DNA of 18,782 nt, taken from NCBI GenBank assembly GCA_023398855.1, contig JAEWRS010000347.1, positions 1 to 18,782 on the forward strand. Direction: 5' to 3'. Below, piece after piece: positions 8,418-17,904 of the stretch; the first letter of the stretch is position 1, and every line of letters starts with the position of its first letter. A program made the translations under genes and the position numbers. The notes under the pieces were generated by a model. The model ran no database searches. It had not been told where the DNA came from and saw nothing but the letters and a program-made list of their open reading frames with translations. Source of the DNA: Bacillota bacterium. GTDB taxonomy: Bacteria > Bacillota > Clostridia > Lachnospirales > Lachnospiraceae.

Positions 8418-8813
8418 ATGGCTATGAAAGAACAAGATATAATCCGGCATTTAGAAAAATATGGAGTGAAAGGAAAACTAGGTTCTTCCATTTGGACAAT
8501 GCCAACTTCATTGACTGGCGGACTTAATTATATTAACGTAAATTTCAGTTACCAAGTTTTAAATTTTTCAGATAGTGAAATAGCAATCATAGGTATTAAC
8601 CAAGTCAATAATAAGATTGTAGATGATAAACCAGATGTGATTCCTATAAATATCGTAACTGGCGTATCGTTTAAAAAAGGATTTCTCTTCAATAAAATGA
8701 TGATAGCAACAACAGAAGGTAATCTATCCTATAAAGTAATGAAAAATATTATGAACAAAAAATGGCATAAAGCAAACTATAAAAATCTTCTTTTAAGATT
8801 TAAGGACAAATAA
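8418..8813 (+). CDS. Small hypothetical protein with PH-domain-like pattern
   Basis: Protein of 131 residues from ATG 8418, preceded by GAGGAG with a 10-base spacer, so the start is well supported; an in-frame ATG at 8400 has no such site. There is no signal peptide or membrane segment. A short N-terminal helix (KEQDIIRHLEKYG) is followed by alternating beta strands (INVNFSYQVLNF, EIAIIGINQV, DVIPINIVTGVSFKKGFLF, KMMIATTEG) and a C-terminal lysine-rich helix (MKNIMNKKWHKANYKNLLL). This layout resembles bacterial PH-like domains, whose roles are mostly unknown. That is pattern-based inference, not a firm match. It is the only convincing plus-strand gene in the window and stands alone, with no partner gene and no clear promoter seen. 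Confidence 0.7.
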   Translation: MAMKEQDIIRHLEKYGVKGKLGSSIWTMPTSLTGGLNYINVNFSYQVLNFSDSEIAIIGINQVNNKIVDDKPDVIPINIVTGVSFKKGFLFNKMMIATTEGNLSYKVMKNIMNKKWHKANYKNLLLRFKDK

Positions 8814-8866
8814 CATTTATATTGCAGCTCAATTATTTTATATAATATGGAATGTTGTAAAAATAT

Positions 8867-9060
8867 GACTAAAAAAATTTTGCCACTTTGTCAGAGAAAG
8901 TTATGACCTCCGAATCATTTGTTTTACCGGATTATCGACTGCTACAGCTCTGATGCACAGGATTCCTGCCTGGTTTAATACCATTATTATATTTACAATC
9001 GCATGTATTTTAAGCGGACGAATTCCAGAAAAAATAAGCATGGAAGTCACCATACATCTT
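8867..9060 (+). pseudogene. Remnant of a membrane protein
   Basis: A plus-strand frame with no start codon opens after a TGA at 8864 and reads SYDLRIICFTGLSTATALM, then HRIPAWFNTIIIFTIACIL and SGRIPEKISM. It contains two hydrophobic stretches separated by short polar turns, typical of a membrane protein segment. It ends without a natural C-terminus by running into the terminator hairpin of the minus-strand SDR gene. I read it as the tail end of a broken integral membrane gene. The family is not recognised. The stretch 8814-8866 is AT-rich and shows nothing else. Confidence 0.35.
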
Positions 9061-9076
9061 GGTAATCTCCCATGCT
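9028..9076 (-). terminator. Terminator of the beta-glucoside operon
   Basis: Downstream of the SDR stop, the minus strand reads AGCATGGGAGATTACCA, a 7-base loop, then a nearly complementary arm ending CCATGCT, followed by TTATTTTTT. The hairpin covers 9037-9076 and the T-run lies at 9028-9036. The plus strand also has a T-rich tract after the hairpin, so it may act in both directions and stop transcription from the remnant side. Confidence 0.65.
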
Positions 9077-9081
9077 CATTT

Positions 9082-11327
<2,246 letters not shown>

Positions 11328-11361
11328 TCATATTTTTTAAAGCGGAATTTTCTTTCTAATA

Positions 11362-13257
11362 TTATTTTATAATGGTTAATATCTCATCTCCAGCTTCAAC
11401 AAATTTTTCTTTGTTAGAAACCAGCACATCTAAGTAATTCAAGGTATTAGAAATTATAACAGGTGTTAGCAAAGAGTAATTCTCTTCTTCCATGGCTTTC
11501 TTATCAAATTTAATAAGCAGTTGGCCTTTGGTTACATCCTCTCCCATATTGACACAGGTTTCAAAATACTTGCCATTTAAATTCACGGTATCAGTACCAA
11601 TATGGACCAGTAATTCTACTCCTTCATTAGAAATGAGACCTATTGCATGTTTCGAATCAGCAAGTGCAGCTACTTTACCATCAAACGGAGCAAACACTTT
11701 TCCTTCCTCAGGCAGCAAAGCAATGCCTTTACCTATTTTTTCCTCTGCAAATGTCGCATCAGGAACCTCCTTTATAGGCACAACGGTTCCCTTTACAGGA
11801 CTTGCTATACTGATCTTGGTATTTAAACTTTTTGCTTCCAGTGCTGTTCGATTCTCTTGAATAACGGGCTTTGTTTCATTTTCTTTCTTTTGATTCTCTT
11901 TTGTCACCTTTACATCTTCAAATCCAAGGATTAAAGTCAAAACAAAAGCAAGAATAAAACTTGCAGCTACACCTGCAACTGCCACCAACAGATTGGTCAT
12001 TGTACCATCAGGGCTAATGCATACGGATAATGCAATGAGACCTGGGGCAACAAATCCGTAATATTTAATCCCAATGGTCAATGTCACTGCACTCACTATG
12101 CTGCCAGATATCATGGAGGCAATCAATGGTTTTTTCAATTTAAGATTCACACCGTATAAAGCGGGCTCTGTGGTACCCAGCATAGCAGCGATTCCTGATG
12201 ATAATGCTACATTTTTAAAATCTTTATTTTTTGTTTTAAATGCTACTGCAAAAGACGCTCCCGCCTGTGCCAGATTAGAAAATAAACCAACCGGAAAAAA
12301 CCCGTTATCATATCCAAATTTTCCAATGTTTTCAAATAACACAGGGAAATATGCATAATGCATTCCTGTCATAATAATTAATGGATAAATCCCTCCAACA
12401 ATTAGCCCCGCCATCAAAGGCCACCTTGTAAATAAGTAATTGCTGGCATCAGCAACATAATTACCTGCGTAAGAACCTAACGGGCCTAATACAATCAGCA
12501 GAATGGGTGTACAAATCATCAGGGACAATAAAGGAACCAGCACCAGCCGAAGTGCTTTTGGTATAACCTTGTCAACGAAACGGTATACATAGCTCATAAG
12601 CCAGACACCTAAAATAATTGGAATAACAGAGGTTGAGTATGTTACAATTGGAATACTGAAAATCCCCAAAAACATGATAGGCTCTGTTGCACTTACCAAG
12701 GACGGATACAAAAGAATGCCTGCCAGGGATAACCCTAAAAATTCATTTAACTTAAACTTTCTTGATGCAGATAATGCAAGTAAAAATGGCAGGAAATAAA
12801 AGGGAGTGTCAGAAATCATATTTAATACTGCATAAGTGCCACCAGTCGCAGAAAGTACTTTAAAAAACAGAAGCAGTGCTATAATTCCTTTCATCACACC
12901 TGACCCAACAATGGCAGGAACTACGGGAGTAAATATTTGTGCAATAGTATCTAATATGGTATCAAGCACTCTGCTTCTTTTTTTGAGGTTAGAGGTATCC
13001 GATATTTCATTAAAATGCAATTCCTGCTCTAGGATTTCAAATACATTGTCTACATGAGGTCCCAAAATAATCTGAAACTGTCCATTTTGAAATTGCGCCC
13101 CTACTACGCCTTTTACCTTTTTCATTTTTTCTATATCTGCTTTTTTCTCATCCTTCAAATACAGCCTCACTCTCGTTATGCAATGAAGCCCATTCTCTAT
13201 ATTGTTCTTACCGCCTGAATATTCAATTATCTTTTTAGCAATTTCGTTAAAATCCAT
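11362..13257 (-). CDS. bglP: PTS beta-glucoside-specific EIIBCA component
   Basis: Three-domain sugar transporter of 631 residues in order B-C-A. The EIIB domain has the phosphorylated cysteine Cys26 in GLHCITRVR. A hydrophobic EIIC channel domain spans roughly 105-460, with a GTTEPALYGVNLKLKKP motif of the glucose/beta-glucoside superfamily. An EIIA(Glc)-like domain lies at about 485-631, with His537 (KHAIGL) and catalytic His552 (LLVHIGTDTV), spaced 15 apart as in the family. It imports and phosphorylates a beta-glucoside using phosphate from HPr, and normally also phosphorylates the antiterminator LicT/BglG when substrate is absent. The start is ATG 13257, with GGAGGG 10 bases upstream; the in-frame ATG 13275 overlaps that site. 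The leader holds the second RAT and a strong terminator, so expression should depend on antitermination. The exact sugar is not determined. Confidence 0.95.
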   Translation of the reverse strand: MDFNEIAKKIIEYSGGKNNIENGLHCITRVRLYLKDEKKADIEKMKKVKGVVGAQFQNGQFQIILGPHVDNVFEILEQELHFNEISDTSNLKKRSRVLDTILDTIAQIFTPVVPAIVGSGVMKGIIALLLFFKVLSATGGTYAVLNMISDTPFYFLPFLLALSASRKFKLNEFLGLSLAGILLYPSLVSATEPIMFLGIFSIPIVTYSTSVIPIILGVWLMSYVYRFVDKVIPKALRLVLVPLLSLMICTPILLIVLGPLGSYAGNYVADASNYLFTRWPLMAGLIVGGIYPLIIMTGMHYAYFPVLFENIGKFGYDNGFFPVGLFSNLAQAGASFAVAFKTKNKDFKNVALSSGIAAMLGTTEPALYGVNLKLKKPLIASMISGSIVSAVTLTIGIKYYGFVAPGLIALSVCISPDGTMTNLLVAVAGVAASFILAFVLTLILGFEDVKVTKENQKKENETKPVIQENRTALEAKSLNTKISIASPVKGTVVPIKEVPDATFAEEKIGKGIALLPEEGKVFAPFDGKVAALADSKHAIGLISNEGVELLVHIGTDTVNLNGKYFETCVNMGEDVTKGQLLIKFDKKAMEEENYSLLTPVIISNTLNYLDVLVSNKEKFVEAGDEILTIIK

Positions 13258-13284
13258 AATCTTATTTCCCTCCATATTTTGTTT

Positions 13285-13331
13285 AAAAAACCCGGGAAAT
13301 AACTATTATTAAATAATAGTTATTTCCCGGG
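13285..13331 (-). terminator. Antitermination-controlled terminator 2, between licT/bglG and the PTS gene
   Basis: A perfect 20-bp inverted repeat (arm CCCGGGAAATAACTATTATT) around a single central base covers 13291-13331, followed on the minus strand by TTTTTT (13285-13290). It sits 28 bases before the PTS start. Its 5' arm overlaps the end of the adjacent RAT-like element, the arrangement needed for mutually exclusive terminator and antiterminator folds. Confidence 0.85.
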
Positions 13332-13355
13332 TCAAGCCTTAAAAAGTAACTCCCC
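13329..13355 (-). promoter_or_regulatory. RAT antiterminator element 2
   Basis: Directly after the licT/bglG stop the minus strand reads GGGGAGTTACT, a short spacer, then AAGGCTTGACCC. This matches the LicT/BglG target layout: GG..GTTAC on one side and AGGC...ACC on the other, forming a bulged hairpin. Its last bases overlap the first bases of the terminator stem. Protein binding would stabilise it and prevent terminator 2 from folding. Confidence 0.7.
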
Positions 13356-14195
13356 TTATAGTTGTGACAACAAGCGCTGTATATGAAGCATCAAATAAAA
13401 TTCTTCGGTGTCACTATAAATGATATTATATTCTTCCTTTAATTTAGTATTAATTTTCTGCACGCAATGATATGCTTTATCATATTTTGTTTTAACCATA
13501 TCATATATTTCAATGACATCATCGTCAATCATATGTTCCATACTTAGCTGACGAATTACAAAAAAACGGAGATGTAACACAAACCTGCAGTAAGTGGTGG
13601 ATGATTCATCCATTTTAATCTTTAAATCATCTTTGACCACCTGTATAACATCTTGCAAAATCCTGCTTAATTTCAGAGTGTCTGAGATATCATTATAATC
13701 CGTTTGCGAATTGACAAAGTGCAGAGCTATAAATATAATTTCCTCCTTTGACAGAATAATTTTCAGTTCTTTTTTTATATACTCTAATGCTTTCATACCC
13801 ACTTCGTATTCCTTGGGATAAATGTATTTTATTTCATGTCCCAAGGGACTGGGTATTATCACATGATTGTTTGTTCTTTGTATAGCAAAATGCAAATGGT
13901 CTGCCAATGTTACAGACAACATAGGATTTAGTTTTTTATTTAATACTGTCTGAGCCATCTCAATAATCTTATCAGTGATCAGTATTAGTTCAATAGGTAT
14001 ATCTTTCAGAATTTTTATCATTCTTTCTTCTTGCAGATTTTCAACGCAATAATATATTTTGGAGATCATAGACCGGTCAACTATATCTCCGCTTTTCTTC
14101 GAAAAACCAACTCCATTTCCAATAACAACCATTTCTTTCCCCTGTTGGTCAACAGCAGAAATAATATTATTATTAAACGTCTTCTGCACCCTCAA
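13356..14195 (-). CDS. licT: LicT/BglG-family transcriptional antiterminator
   Basis: RNA-binding antiterminator of 279 residues, the normal length. The N-terminal CAT domain (1-56; NNNIISAVDQQGKEMVVIG, GFSKKSGD) binds RAT hairpins. PRD1 carries His100 and His159; PRD2 carries His208 and His271, so all four PTS-phosphorylated histidines of the family are present. It should be active, as a dimer, when the sugar is present and HPr phosphorylates PRD2, and inactive when the EII phosphorylates PRD1. The likely start is TTG 14195, with GGAGGT 7 bases upstream, because translation from there begins RVQKTFNNN, as in homologues; the frame is also open from ATG 14282, but that part contains the RAT and terminator. 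The gene is flanked on both sides by RAT/terminator pairs, so it is likely autoregulated. licT and bglG are both used for this family. Confidence 0.92.
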   Translation of the reverse strand: MRVQKTFNNNIISAVDQQGKEMVVIGNGVGFSKKSGDIVDRSMISKIYYCVENLQEERMIKILKDIPIELILITDKIIEMAQTVLNKKLNPMLSVTLADHLHFAIQRTNNHVIIPSPLGHEIKYIYPKEYEVGMKALEYIKKELKIILSKEEIIFIALHFVNSQTDYNDISDTLKLSRILQDVIQVVKDDLKIKMDESSTTYCRFVLHLRFFVIRQLSMEHMIDDDVIEIYDMVKTKYDKAYHCVQKINTKLKEEYNIIYSDTEEFYLMLHIQRLLSQL

Positions 14196-14210
14196 TAAAA
14201 CCACCTCCAC

Positions 14211-14259
14211 AAAAAAAGCCAAAGCAAACAAATGTATATAAATACACTGGTTCCTTTGG
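14211..14259 (-). terminator. Antitermination-controlled terminator 1, in the licT/bglG leader
   Basis: On the minus strand CCAAAGGAACC...GTGTAT pairs with ATACAT...GCTTTGG (14219-14259), followed by TTTTTTT (14211-14217). The outer CCAAAG/CTTTGG pairs are perfect; the inner stem has some wobbles. It lies 16 bases before the TTG start of licT/bglG and overlaps the end of RAT 1. Confidence 0.8.
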
Positions 14260-14280
14260 TTATGCCTTTCGTAACACCCC
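14256..14280 (-). promoter_or_regulatory. RAT antiterminator element 1
   Basis: The minus strand reads GGGGTGTTACG, AAA, then GGCATAACC, continuing into the terminator arm. It shares GGGG.GTTAC and GGC..(A)ACC with RAT 2 and matches the bipartite LicT/BglG target. It lies about 10 bases after the predicted transcript start and overlaps the terminator stem by a few bases, as expected for competing folds. Confidence 0.75.
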
Positions 14281-14296
14281 ATTTAGTTGTGATTAA

Positions 14297-14325
14297 ATAC
14301 TATCACTATTACACCCTATTGTCAA
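14297..14325 (-). promoter_or_regulatory. Promoter of the beta-glucoside operon
   Basis: Consensus TTGACA (14320-14325, minus strand), a 17-base spacer and TAGTAT (14297-14302). Transcription would start around 14290, leaving a short leader that begins almost at RAT 1. No obvious CcpA cre operator was identified over or after the promoter by eye. Confidence 0.8.
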
Positions 14326-14326
14326 T

Positions 14327-14545
14327 ATTATTTTCATACTTGATCGTGTACTCTTTAGCTTAGGAATCGTAGATGTAACTGTCAAGGTGCTTACTCCGCT
14401 ACTGTCTAAACGTTATGGCGCCCGGACGCTATACTATCGTTGGGTAGTTATAATAATAGGTTTTATCATTCCGTTCCGCCCTCGTTTCAGTTTTGGCTTA
14501 TTATCAAAGAACGCCCTTTGGCGTTATCCCAGCGTTGTGGTCTGA
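14327..14545 (+). pseudogene. Remnant resembling the N-terminus of a BlaR1/M56-type membrane peptidase
   Basis: A plus-strand frame without a start or ribosome site reads FSLGIVDVTVKVLTPLLSKR, then YGARTLYYRWVVIIIGFIIP and FRPRF, ending at TGA 14543. The pattern of a first membrane helix, a basic turn (LLSKRYGAR), then an aromatic and hydrophobic helix ending in IPFRP is typical of the N-terminus of BlaR1/MecR1-like M56 sensor peptidases. The rest of such a protein (HEXXH protease domain, sensor domain) is absent. The frame runs back over the bgl promoter. I read it as a broken gene piece next to the operon. Family match from memory; moderate to low confidence. Confidence 0.35.
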
Positions 14546-14592
14546 TTGCGCCGGAGGCTTCCAGGCGTGCCCATTTCAGCATTTACCCCCTA

Positions 14593-14644
14593 GTTGGGCA
14601 TAGAACAAGAGGAGGGCTTCCCCTCCTCTTGTTCTATGCTCAAC
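14593..14644. terminator. Long 24-bp hairpin at the end of the ABC transporter operon
   Basis: GCATAGAACAAGAGGAGGG, a 4-base loop, and the exact complement ending CTATGC form a perfect 19-bp stem. It extends to 24 bp (14593-14644) with one non-Watson-Crick pair. It lies 21 bases after the DUF4340 stop. Neither strand has a run of T after the stem, so it is not a textbook intrinsic terminator; it may protect the 3' end or mark a mobile-element end. The rest of 14546-14664 shows only a small AACGCC/GGCGTT hairpin (14508-14525 region) and no gene. Confidence 0.55.
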
Positions 14645-14664
14645 CGTCAGGATACAGCCCTCTT

Positions 14665-15645
14665 TTATGAGATGCCTTTGTCTACTGTCAGACATTTATC
14701 AATTGACGCCTTATCAATTTCATTAATATTGGAAGATTTATCTGTACGGGTATAATAGCAGCTTGAATCATTGTTTAAAGCCCCTATGGACAGGACAAAG
14801 GTTTCTTCCGAACCGTTCTTGTCGTAAGTGTAAGTCATCACCGCAGTGGGCTGATCTAAGCCATAATCTGCCAGTTCTTTCTCCTGCACCTTATAATTAG
14901 GGCAGCTCTTAACCTTTAAGCTGCTTAGAGAATCTGCCAGAACATTTAAGCCAGTATTTTCAGAAAGCTTGTTGTCCGGAGAGTCTGCCGAATCCCGGTA
15001 CCATTCAATCGTGCCTTCTTTATCTTCCAGCTTCTTTTTTACAAAATGCTCGCTGGTCCCTTCCTTGGTAACCGTGATACTTTTAATGTCAGCTCCTGAA
15101 ACAGCCGGAAACTCTTCCAGGGCCAGGAAGTCAGTCAGACCACTGCCGGTTTCATTGTATAAGGCAGAACTAATGAGATACGGCGTATCCTGTCCCTCAA
15201 CAGCGGCATAATAGTCTCCATCTCCGGTAGCATTGCCTAGCAGGATTACAGACTTAGTACCATCTGCTGTGGCTGCCGTGATCTTCCTAATGGGCTGGTC
15301 CAGTCCATAGGCACTGAAGTTATCTCCTCCTTCCAGCTTCCTCAATGCCTCAAGCTTTGATATGGTTGAAACAATGGAGTCCACCTCCGTTTGTTTTACC
15401 GGAAACAGATCATCTCCGTCATAGTTCCATTTCCCATCCTTTTTTGTAAAGGACAGCTCCTGGCCGTCCATATCGTAAGAAACCGACGAAACATCAGTAA
15501 GATCAGTAATATAGACTGTCTCCTCCTCTGCCTTTTCTTTTTCCTGCTTCTGGGATTGCTTCATATATCCTTCCACACCCCCATAGATCAAGCACAAGAC
15601 TACCAGGGCGGCTGCCCCGTATATAAGTCCTCTTTTCTTCTTCAT
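14665..15645 (-). CDS. DUF4340-domain protein of an ABC transporter operon
   Basis: Membrane-anchored protein of 326 residues. One N-terminal transmembrane helix (about 6-24) is followed by a charged linker (QKQEKEKAEEE) and an extracytoplasmic beta-rich part. Two similar halves are visible, each with a YGLDQP motif (113-118 and 261-266) followed by a beta hairpin and a YYxA/YYT segment, typical of DUF4340. DUF4340 genes commonly sit beside GldG-like genes of ABC systems; the molecular role is unknown. The start is ATG 15645 because GGGAG lies 7 bases upstream; the ATG at 15651 is too close, and an open frame back to 15744 overlaps the GldG-like gene. It is the last gene of the operon, 14 bases after the GldG-like gene. 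Confidence 0.85.
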   Translation of the reverse strand: MKKKRGLIYGAAALVVLCLIYGGVEGYMKQSQKQEKEKAEEETVYITDLTDVSSVSYDMDGQELSFTKKDGKWNYDGDDLFPVKQTEVDSIVSTISKLEALRKLEGGDNFSAYGLDQPIRKITAATADGTKSVILLGNATGDGDYYAAVEGQDTPYLISSALYNETGSGLTDFLALEEFPAVSGADIKSITVTKEGTSEHFVKKKLEDKEGTIEWYRDSADSPDNKLSENTGLNVLADSLSSLKVKSCPNYKVQEKELADYGLDQPTAVMTYTYDKNGSEETFVLSIGALNNDSSCYYTRTDKSSNINEIDKASIDKCLTVDKGIS

Positions 15646-15659
15646 GTCCATGCTCCCTT

Positions 15660-17027
15660 CTACAGACGCCTGCGCTTCAGCCAGATCACCAGACCAGCTG
15701 CCAACGTTACCACTGGTATTACAATGATGAACAGGACACCCCACAAACCTCCATGAGTGACCGTATTATAAGTCACTTCCAGACTCTTTGATGGAATGGA
15801 TACATTGGAAACATCATCAAAATTAGATGTAACTGCGTTCATGAAAAGAGTTAAGTTGGTCAAATTAGTAAAACTTGTATTGAGATTTTCATCAATCAGG
15901 GAAGGAGTACTGAATACGGTCACACGTGCGGTACCAGCGCCCAGGGTCTTTTCTGATACAGCCCCCAGAATATAAGTCCCCTGAATCTGCTTATCCGCCG
16001 TTACCAGCATTCCTCCGTCACTGGTCTCCATAAATGAGGTTACCTCTACGCCTTCCGGCAGCTTTTCCTTCTGAGTCAGTGCTGCAGACTGAAGGACAAG
16101 AGCCGTACTTTTTCCATCAATACCGTTTGTCACTTCACTTCCAGCCTGTATGGTCGGGAATATATAGTATGGGTTGTTCTGATAAAACTTCTTTGTATCA
16201 GCCGCTAACCCCTTTTCCAGATTAAGACCATAGTCATTCATAAGAGCGTTGAGGTTGGGACGATCCTTTTCTGAATAGCCGGCAAAGATCATTAGTTTTC
16301 CGCCTTTGTTCAGATAATCTGAGATCATCTCTTTCTCGTCATTGGCCAGATCCGAGGCAGGCGCATTGATGAGCAGAAGCTGGCAGTCCTCAGGAATGCT
16401 GCCTCCTGTCAAAATATTTAAGGAGTTCACAGTTAAATTGGATTTTTTCAGCATATCGGAAGCCATAGCCCCTAACACAGCCTCTCCATGACCCTCTGTA
16501 ACATAAACCGTCTTTTGCACGTCATTAATTACATGGGAAATTGCCCCGGTAATCTTACCCTCTCCGTCAAATTCTGTTTCCTTAGACTGCCCATAATAGT
16601 AAGACATTTCATCCATTTTAATGATATCCGTTAAAGCAATTGTCTCTGTTCTGTCTGTGGAATCACAGCTTACAAGAAGAGTATTGTCCTGAGCCTTCAG
16701 CTTTTTTACCTGATCTGGATGAAGGACAGAATCCACGGTCACAACTTTGATGTGGCCGGATAAATTCTCATAGCGTGTTAAAAAGCTTGTAATACGCTTA
16801 TCAACGGAAGCCGGATCAGCGATTAAATAAATCGTTACATCCTTATCAAGAGCACTGACAAGATCCTTTGTGGTACCGCCCAGGGTATATATCTGGCTGC
16901 TGCTCATATCCCACTGCCGAAACTTCTCAGGAAGACGGCCCACGATTAAATTCAATATTACTACGGCAGCTATGACAATCACAGATAGAATTGCTGTGTA
17001 GCCGCCTTTTTTAAATTTTCTGGTCAT
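15660..17027 (-). CDS. GldG-like ABC transporter auxiliary protein
   Basis: Protein of 455 residues with a transmembrane helix at each end (about 11-31 and 423-447) and a large external part between, matching the GldG / ABC-type uncharacterised transport family. Visible features are the N-terminal FRQWDMSSSQIYTLGGTTKD segment that follows the first helix in this family, a VYVTEGHGE motif near the middle, and a GGKLMIFAGY segment in the Rossmann-like part. The C-terminus has a short basic tail (KRRRL). In Bacteroidetes GldG works with the GldA/GldF ABC transporter in gliding; in Firmicutes the substrate is unknown and no gliding is implied. The start is ATG 17027, with AGGAGG 6 bases upstream; the ATG at 17033 overlaps this site. 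It begins 10 bases after the permease stop. Confidence 0.85.
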   Translation of the reverse strand: MTRKFKKGGYTAILSVIVIAAVVILNLIVGRLPEKFRQWDMSSSQIYTLGGTTKDLVSALDKDVTIYLIADPASVDKRITSFLTRYENLSGHIKVVTVDSVLHPDQVKKLKAQDNTLLVSCDSTDRTETIALTDIIKMDEMSYYYGQSKETEFDGEGKITGAISHVINDVQKTVYVTEGHGEAVLGAMASDMLKKSNLTVNSLNILTGGSIPEDCQLLLINAPASDLANDEKEMISDYLNKGGKLMIFAGYSEKDRPNLNALMNDYGLNLEKGLAADTKKFYQNNPYYIFPTIQAGSEVTNGIDGKSTALVLQSAALTQKEKLPEGVEVTSFMETSDGGMLVTADKQIQGTYILGAVSEKTLGAGTARVTVFSTPSLIDENLNTSFTNLTNLTLFMNAVTSNFDDVSNVSIPSKSLEVTYNTVTHGGLWGVLFIIVIPVVTLAAGLVIWLKRRRL

Positions 17028-17037
17028 TTCCATCCTC

Positions 17038-17904
17038 CTAACTCCATCTGCGTTTCTCTATGGACTGCACGGTTAAAAATATCAGCAGAAAAATAATGCT
17101 GAAATAGTAAACCAGACCGCCCCCATCAAAGATGTAACGACTGGCAAAATTCTGGAACACATCTGTTATGGCAATCTTCTCCAGGACATTTGTCAAAGCA
17201 CGGTCAAAGATTCCCTTTTTCATAAAATATAACAACATGATGCAAAGGACTCCGGCTGCTTCCAAAGCGGCTGCCAGGAGGCCATGGCTTGTGATCCGGT
17301 AAACAATCAATACAATTCCAGTCCATAGAATCAGAAATCCTATTACAGATCCAAAAGCAGACGTGGGCAAAAATCCCACCAGATTAGGCCATAAAAGCAG
17401 CAAAAGAATGATTCCAAAGGTCCCTACCGCTGCTATGATCTGGCTCTCAGTCAGGGATGAAATAAACATCCCAACAGCGATATAGACACAGCCAAGCAGA
17501 AAAAAGACCAGTATAGAGGCATAATCCGCCTTTAAATTTGCGTTCCCGTTCAGCTTAATGATAAGAGGGCATATTCCCGAAAGCAGTACTGGAATGGCAA
17601 ATACCGTTATCATGGAAAGGTACTTTCCTAGTACTATCTGGGTAACGGATACAGGAGAAGTAAGGAGCAGCTGATCTGTCTTCGTTTTTCTGTCATCTGC
17701 AAAACTTCTCATGGTGAGCACAGGAATGCCAATCATGATAATGGTCACCATGCCAGACAAAGTATAGGAAAAATAGGGATATCCACTCATCATGTTATAG
17801 GCCATAAAATAAATGCCCACAAACAGCACCATAAAAGCAATAAACACGTATCCTGTCATGGACTGAAAATAAGCTTTCAGTTCTCTTCTATATATAGCTG
17901 TCAT
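17038..17904 (-). CDS. ABC-2 family permease (GldF-like)
   Basis: Integral membrane protein of 288 residues with about six or seven hydrophobic helices. The N-terminal MTAIYRRELKAYFQSMTGYV motif and the MRSFADDRKTKTDQLLLTSP segment are typical of ABC-2 permeases paired with GldG-like proteins. It forms the membrane channel for the ATPase encoded just upstream. The ATG overlaps the ATPase stop as TAATG, so the two are translationally coupled, and its own stop overlaps the next gene's ribosome site. The transported substrate is unknown. Confidence 0.9.
   Translation of the reverse strand: MTAIYRRELKAYFQSMTGYVFIAFMVLFVGIYFMAYNMMSGYPYFSYTLSGMVTIIMIGIPVLTMRSFADDRKTKTDQLLLTSPVSVTQIVLGKYLSMITVFAIPVLLSGICPLIIKLNGNANLKADYASILVFFLLGCVYIAVGMFISSLTESQIIAAVGTFGIILLLLLWPNLVGFLPTSAFGSVIGFLILWTGIVLIVYRITSHGLLAAALEAAGVLCIMLLYFMKKGIFDRALTNVLEKIAITDVFQNFASRYIFDGGGLVYYFSIIFLLIFLTVQSIEKRRWS

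Noticed and set aside
13291..13331. Perfect palindrome read as a DNA operator or mobile-element end
   Set aside because: The T-run on one side, the overlap with a RAT element and the position in a PTS leader fit a regulated terminator better.
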